From: Capitella teleta
Lineage: Eukaryota; Annelida; Polychaeta; Capitellidae
NCBI GenBank assembly: GCA_000328365.1
Contig: KB294061.1
Coordinates: 63,497 to 127,496 of the forward strand
Length of the DNA: 64,000 bases
Reading direction: 5' to 3'
Below the pieces are notes generated by a model, which saw nothing but the letters and a program-made list of their open reading frames with translations, searched no databases and was not told where the DNA came from. Positions 58,072 to 64,000 of the stretch are shown here, piece after piece. Each line of letters begins with the position of its first letter. The stretch's first letter is position 1. The translations under genes and the position numbers were made by a program.

Positions 58072-61000
58072 AGTTTTTCACTTAATTATCATAGCATTAA
58101 ATCCATTAATATTTGGATCCAGCTACGCTGGCATATTGATTAACCAGTGCTTAATTTTCGCATTATTATTTTGTTATTGTTGAAGGAATTTATTTGGTAT
58201 TACTGAGCTATGTCTCCCGAGCATTTAATCTTTGTGCTCCTGTGGGAGTAGCATAATTTGCTTAAATCCCATGAGCAGTCTTAGATTGGATTGAGCATAA
58301 TTCCATTAATCATTGTCACTCTTGTGTAACTTCATGCAAGCGTTGCCAATTATTACTTGTAATGGGGTTTCTTTAGTTGTGTCATATCGCTCAACCGCAA
58401 TGAAAAATGTGTTTGGATTTACATTGATTCCACCTCATTGAAATATTTCTCTTAAAGGTCATATGAGTGATCTGACTCATCTTTTGACATCTATGGCTCA
58501 AAGTCACTTCAGAAAAAGTGAACATGTGATCTGAATGCATGCACAAAACTGACTCTAGTGGTGGTTCTTTTTCCTTTGTCGTCATGCAGGTATCATCAGG
58601 TGATGGAGTCATGCTGCTGAATGACGGTTGTGTTTCAAATACGGGTACCCTCATAAGTGCACTTCATGTGCATGCCAATTCTTCCATTTATTGTAATTAC
58701 AGGCTTATGCTAGAATCTATTTTTTAATTCTGATGGAAATGCATCTCGACTATTGTTTGATAGCTGTGTTGATTTCTGCAATCCGCTGAAGTGGTAATTT
58801 TACTAATTACCCGAAAGCCTCGAAGGCTTATCAATTGTTAATAGTCAGTTTTATCTTGTTCCTGAACTGATTTGCTTATCTGCTGCAATCTGTATTAATT
58901 GCTTCAAACTTGATTACTTATCAAGTGGACTGTTCAGCAGTAGCAGTTACACATACGGTCATAGACTGAAGCTGTCCGAACTGTTCCTACATTAGGACCC
59001 AATTCCCCTGAACAGGCAACTTGTGCTGCTAAGAAACCCTTGCTTGTTGCTGGAGATCATTGAGCCTCTTAACTCCTGATGAGATCTCTGCCTGTTCTTG
59101 CTCAGAGCTCTTTAGATATTGCATTCTTAGACGGTGCTCATTCCTTTATGTGATTTATGATTTATAAGTGCTCTCTCGCTTCCGAAGAAGTCTCAAATCT
59201 TTTTCCACATATCATGCTGTTAGTACAGAGATTCCTACAGCTGCCAGTGTCTACTTGGTTTTTATTGTTTTGTACTTTAATCATGTCCAGATTTCGACCT
59301 GGGAGTTTAGTTTTTTGAAGTTTAGTTTTTATGTGGTGATATCAAGGTCCAACTAAAGGTGTTTATGAAGTTGTTGAGCTCCAATTTCTCCTTCATCTCC
59401 ATTTGACACAACTGATTCCACTTTGCACTTTGTGTTCTGAGTTATGCTGATTTGTTTGAGTTCATTGAGCAATTAATAATGCTCATTATATTTTTTCATC
59501 TGCATGTCTGCTGGAATATGAAAGCGTGATTGCATCCAGTCATGATCAGATCGGTCCTGCTCCTGCATGCATAGTGATGCGATGTGGGTGTGTTGTCAAC
59601 TTGCTGCCGGCAAATGCACTCTTACAGTCTTACTCTTGTCTTTTTTCTTTTTTTTTCAACCGGCATTCGCGGTGTATATTTCTTCAGGGCCTGCATTATG
59701 CAAGGTCACTGAGGCAAATAGATCAATTGTGTTTGTCTAATGTTGAATTGGAAAATGCTAAAATTTAGCTAAGTAAGAACAGTTCTGAAGTTTGGTAGCG
59801 TAATGTGCAGTACATGTACCAGGGTTTCAGTGTGTCACCCAGATAATACATAGTCTGCTGTTGTATGAAAAGGCAGGGTGCGATTGATCTGCCGCTGTCT
59901 GACCAACAGCAGGTGTGCTTCCTGACTGAATCATCAATGTCTTCAGACACTCTTGGTGCTGATGAGATGAACATGTCAACTGTTTTCTAATTCATGTTCT
60001 TGGCGCCATTTATATTATGGCCCTGAAATCTGGATGAAGTGACTGACCCGTTGTCGTCATGCACCTCGACTAATCACTAATTGAACTCTGTAAACTCCGG
60101 TCGATATCGACACAGGTGCAAATGGCTGAACAACATGGATCCCGCTGCTAATCTGATCGGAAATGCATCTCTACGATTGTATTAATTGCGACTGCTCCTC
60201 TGTTGTTGACCTCAATGAATTATGCACAATGTGAACATTCTGCTGTGTTAAATCTGATTTCTGATCTGTGTAATGTCGCATCGATTTTTCTCGGCATTCT
60301 CATCTTTTCCCCTTCGATTTGATGTCATTTCTATGTTATGTCGGCCCTTTTCCCCTCTCTGCCGATCTATTTTTCCTCTTAACCCAATGCCTCCCACCCC
60401 CCACCGTTTCTCCTTCGTTCATTTCCTTCCAACCGATATGACAGACACCCTCTTTCACTTTTTTTTTCTCAGTTTCGATTCCACGTAGGTGCACACTTCA
60501 AACACTAAACACCCTGTTGACGTTCACCATGCTATGGATTACTCATTTGAATGTGCATACTTCTTCATGAATATTGATGAATTTAAAATTAGAATGTAAA
60601 TGACGTAATGGCATGCGACTTTTCCAAATATAGAACTTGACGATCATCCGATGTCAGTTGTGTAATGATCACGTACTAAGTGCGTAATTATTTATTAATA
60701 TATTCAATATTGACATATAATGACTCCAGGATCGATTCGAAAATAATTAAATCGGCATTTTCCCATATAAGTCCATTAAAGGCATGCGTGTCAGACGTGA
60801 TAATGTTCAAAGTTATGTGTGTGTGACAGTGCTGTGCTATCTGTCGTGTGTACCCCATATTTCCATTAGTGGAATAGTATATGCTGTGGCATTTCAATTT
60901 TATATTATATTTACAATTTTTTCAGATGAGTGCTTTTCTTGAGAAAACAAAATTAACTTTATCTCATTAATCACTATTTATATAATCAGGTAGTTGGGAG

Positions 61001-62949
61001 ATTGGAGAAAAATATCCCCCCTGGCTACTAGACGTACTAGTATGTCTGTATGCCTATGTACCTGTCGTCGTGATTTGTGGCACTGTCCTAATGTGCACGC
61101 GTGCGTATTGCGTGCATTGCTGGGTGCGACACGAATTCACGTAAAACACCTTACAATACATAATTATGCAGATAAATGAGAATGAATAATTCTGGATACC
61201 AGGTTTTTCGTTCTCTGCTTTAATATAGAATTCTTTTTCTTTTCGTCGCCTCGTGGGCTTCTAGTGTACGGTAATTCACGATTGTTCTGTATATTGTCTG
61301 GACATGTGTCAAATGTTTCCAAGTTGCATTCTTTGTAAACGTGTTTCGTGGCCCAGTGCCCTGCTTTATGATTTCAAATTACTTTGGGGTGTCCTGTCAA
61401 TGAAGTTCAGAGATAGACTCAAAAAGAGCAATTCCAGAAGTGTGCTGTGACTCTCTTTAATCATTGGCATCGATGACAGGTTGCAATTCATTCACATGTA
61501 TCGAATTGATCAGCGCTTCTCATTTTTACTCTCCTGTTATATGAAAATTGATTGTTGTAAACACCAGCGTTCGCGTGTTGATTCGCTTCTTCAGATTGCA
61601 TCGATTTGTTCTCCAAAGCGATTATTATTCTGCTGTGGAATCCAGCATGTTTTCATAGAACTCCGTTTAACCATGACATGCAATGTGTGTACATCTGAAT
61701 AACTGAATTTGGCTCATTCGTCACTATGTTATTGCAATGTAGCCACTTTGTCAGGTATTCAACCAATGTTGTCGATAAGTATAACTGTATAAGTGCCTTC
61801 TCTGATTTTTTGCCATTGTCACAACTAGTTTGAGCTGTAGGCCCATAGGATTACTGTGTAGGCCTATACGAGTATACCCTTGTTATAATAGTTTCACTGG
61901 TCAACCGTACGTTCAATTAGTTTAATGTCTTGATCATCGTCTTTTATAAAGGTTTTTCAAAAAATCATTAATAATAACCTTTGTTGAATGTTGTTGGTGA
62001 CTTCATCAACGACTGTTATTTAAATGTCTTTAATTAATTAATTCAGTGAAATCATCGCAAATCGATGGTCGGCAGAAACATGTGTTCGTGCAGACCATGG
62101 ATGTTTATCAACGGATCTCTCGTTCGAGGAAGGAGAAAGCTAGTCTTTCTTTGCCCTTGCATCGAGTCAGCGATTGGATTCGGTTTACAACCCACTGCAG
62201 TGCCTGGTCCTGCTGGCTTTAGTGCTCTGCTCAATATACGAGCATCCATACACTCTTAGTGTGTTGGGTATGAAACGCTGCATTGTCAAACGAACCAACA
62301 TGAAATAGCACTTAATATGGTAGCTTTCCAGCAACAGCCTCTTTCCCGCGAAATTGATATTAGTATTATTAATGATCATAATCCAGCCCTTGATCGCTCG
62401 GTGGTCAATATCTGGTTTTGAATTACACATTTCTTGCTGCTTGTACTCTAGAAGCAGCCAATCGATTCTTCTAGCTCATGTTCTTTCGGTTTACTACTTT
62501 TCTCTGGTGTCAGCGTATGTATTGAATCTCTGGGTCGTCATTGGCAACCGTGAATTTTTTAATGATGATCATCACTCATAAGGCGTATATTTGCGAACAA
62601 TGTAAATTTTATCATTTGAAATAAGGTTGAGGATGATTTCTGACCCATATGAAAAATATATCATACAATTCGATGCTGAATCCGAATTTGCTATTTATCA
62701 GTGTTTATTGCTTCTTGAAGTACTTCACGCGCAACATGTTTGAATGCTTGGCGTAATAAGTGAACTATTGCACACCAGCATGTCTGCATCATTTGACTTT
62801 TCATTTTTCTACAAAATACCGGCAGTAATTTTTTTTACGATAAAACGAGTGCCAAGTAAATAAAAAAAATTGCAACCTTTATACATTGCATAAATTACAT
62901 TTATGCAATGTATATGTGTGTGCATATTATATTATTCTAACACAAATAT

Positions 62950-63101
62950 CCCGTCTCCGTGCTGAATGAGGGTCCATAAGACTCCGTTATGCCGGACTTT
63001 TTGCAATCCGCTCCTTCTGAAATAATTAAATCTCAATCCGGCTTTCTCGTTGATCCGGGCGCGGGGAAACTTTCGAGATCTGATTAACGGGGTCCGACTG
63101 T
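62950..63101 (-). mobile_element. Tigger-like transposon end
   Basis: Read on the minus strand the segment starts TACAGTCGGACCCCGTTAAT and continues with GATCAACGAGAAAGCCGGAT, the repeated 'GTTAATCcGga' layout of pogo/Tigger termini. The opposite end was not found in the window, so the element is truncated or very diverged. Confidence 0.5.
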
Positions 63102-64000
63102 ACGGTCATGGAATGTTCAGAATGCGGCCGTGAAGTGAGCGGTCATTCGTTTGCCCTGCGGACCGTCTGATTGTTTGAGCTTTCGGTGTGCAAATATTTG
63201 CGCATTGCTTATATACGGGCTGCAATGGCGCTGCTCACGACCCTCGTCACTGGCGGCTAATACGCGGCTCATTTGCTCTTGTCTCTCAATACTCGCACAT
63301 CATAAATACTAAAATAGCTCCGGGGTTTTATCTCGTGCTGTTTCTCTCTTTATATCAATTTGCATCATAAAGATCTTCTTATATTATAGTGCCTATTTGC
63401 GGAAGCATTCAGTTTGGCGCATTTGAACTTTGGCGCATTGGTTCCTGGTGCGCAGTCTTTACAAGCATGTGACCGCATCACGTGATGATTAGCATGACGT
63501 CTGTGGTGACGTCCTTCGATATTTTGGGCGCATTCAAATTATTCTTCATGAGTTATGTGGGCGTGCGATATGATTGATTCTGAATGTTGCATATTGGATT
63601 CTGATCAAATGGAAATATGAATTAATATTATGCATAAGTGCTGAGCAGTTCATTCGAAGTCAGGCAATAGAGAGCAATTAATGCAATTCAATCGGGTTTC
63701 GATCTGTAGCTGTCAATCGATTTGATCAGAGAATCTTTTTTTTTTTTCTCTTCAATTACAATTTACAACATACATGAATGTATGTCTGTTCAGTCTGCTG
63801 CAACCCACGAATGGTTCCATAACACAGCTGTCGCTACACCGGATTCCGATTATTAATCAATAATTTCTGTCGTATATTTAATATTCGGTATCAGATTATG
63901 CATTCATCGCACGTGTCACAGCCCAGCCCAGCTGGAAATAATATTATTATTTTTCTTCTGATGTCATTCGTATCTTTCGGCGACATGCATCAAATTCCGA

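Larger units (their letters stand above)
57315..64000. other. Probable tetraspanin intron 1; no other gene recognised
   Basis: 6.7 kb of unique-looking AT-rich sequence. It holds the twin palindrome at 57913-58071 and a Tigger-like half-end at about 62950-63100. No second tetraspanin exon (expected GxALxxxG in helix 1-2, or CCG) was found on the plus strand, and no open frame shows a known motif. Confidence 0.45.

Noticed and set aside
62052-62259. Overlapping open frames on both strands
   Set aside because: Under 70 codons each, no motif, located in a probable intron.

Overview
This is a window of an animal nuclear genome, AT-rich and crowded with transposable elements. The genes have GT-AG introns, many only 50-100 bp long. 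The gene set is metazoan: INTS6, BIVM, a TRPV-like channel, a tetraspanin, mitochondrial glutamate dehydrogenase, PCCB and a GT92 glycosyltransferase. Together with the short introns this suggests an invertebrate, probably aquatic. The sequence alone does not let me name the phylum.

Layout. 1-659 (-): 5' part of a GT92-family glycosyltransferase gene in GC-rich sequence. 1389-3343 (+): the 3' eight exons of PCCB; the 5' half is not in the window. 9823-4975 (-): a complete 16-exon INTS6, convergent with PCCB. 10910-12655 (+): a one-coding-exon LRR-FN3 membrane receptor, head to head with INTS6. 18022-16237 (-): a complete 7-exon BIVM. 18.2-34 kb: a region made almost entirely of transposon layers. 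36635-34147 (-): a TRPV-like channel gene with one frame break in a G run. 37-48 kb: more transposon remains. 48991-51260 (+): a complete 10-exon mitochondrial GDH carrying an extra exon-like cassette with an in-frame stop. 57252-57314 (+): first coding exon of a tetraspanin; its first intron appears to fill the rest of the window.

The mobile fraction is the most striking part. Between 24.3 and 29.4 kb lies a minus-strand LINE. A short-LTR Ty3/Gypsy fossil sits inside it with a 4-5 bp target duplication. The fossil in turn holds a tRNA-derived SINE (15-bp target duplication) and a TTAA-flanked MITE. A second stack at 30.1-31.7 kb layers a tRNA-Glu-like repeat, a Tigger-like insertion, a SINE (itself invaded by a fragment of its own family in reverse) and a zinc-finger-coding fragment. 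Cleanly bounded TIR elements lie at 18496-19361 and 37251-38699, and a probable hAT element at 41355-42529.

The host genes are unrelated in function (propionyl-CoA and glutamate metabolism in mitochondria, snRNA 3'-end processing, membrane signalling) and form no operon or cluster. The best host-gene leads are the stop-bearing cassette in GDH, the missing 5' half of PCCB next to an opposite-strand gene, paired motifs in two tiny PCCB introns that match the local SINE, and the unusual N-terminus and pore of the TRPV-like protein.
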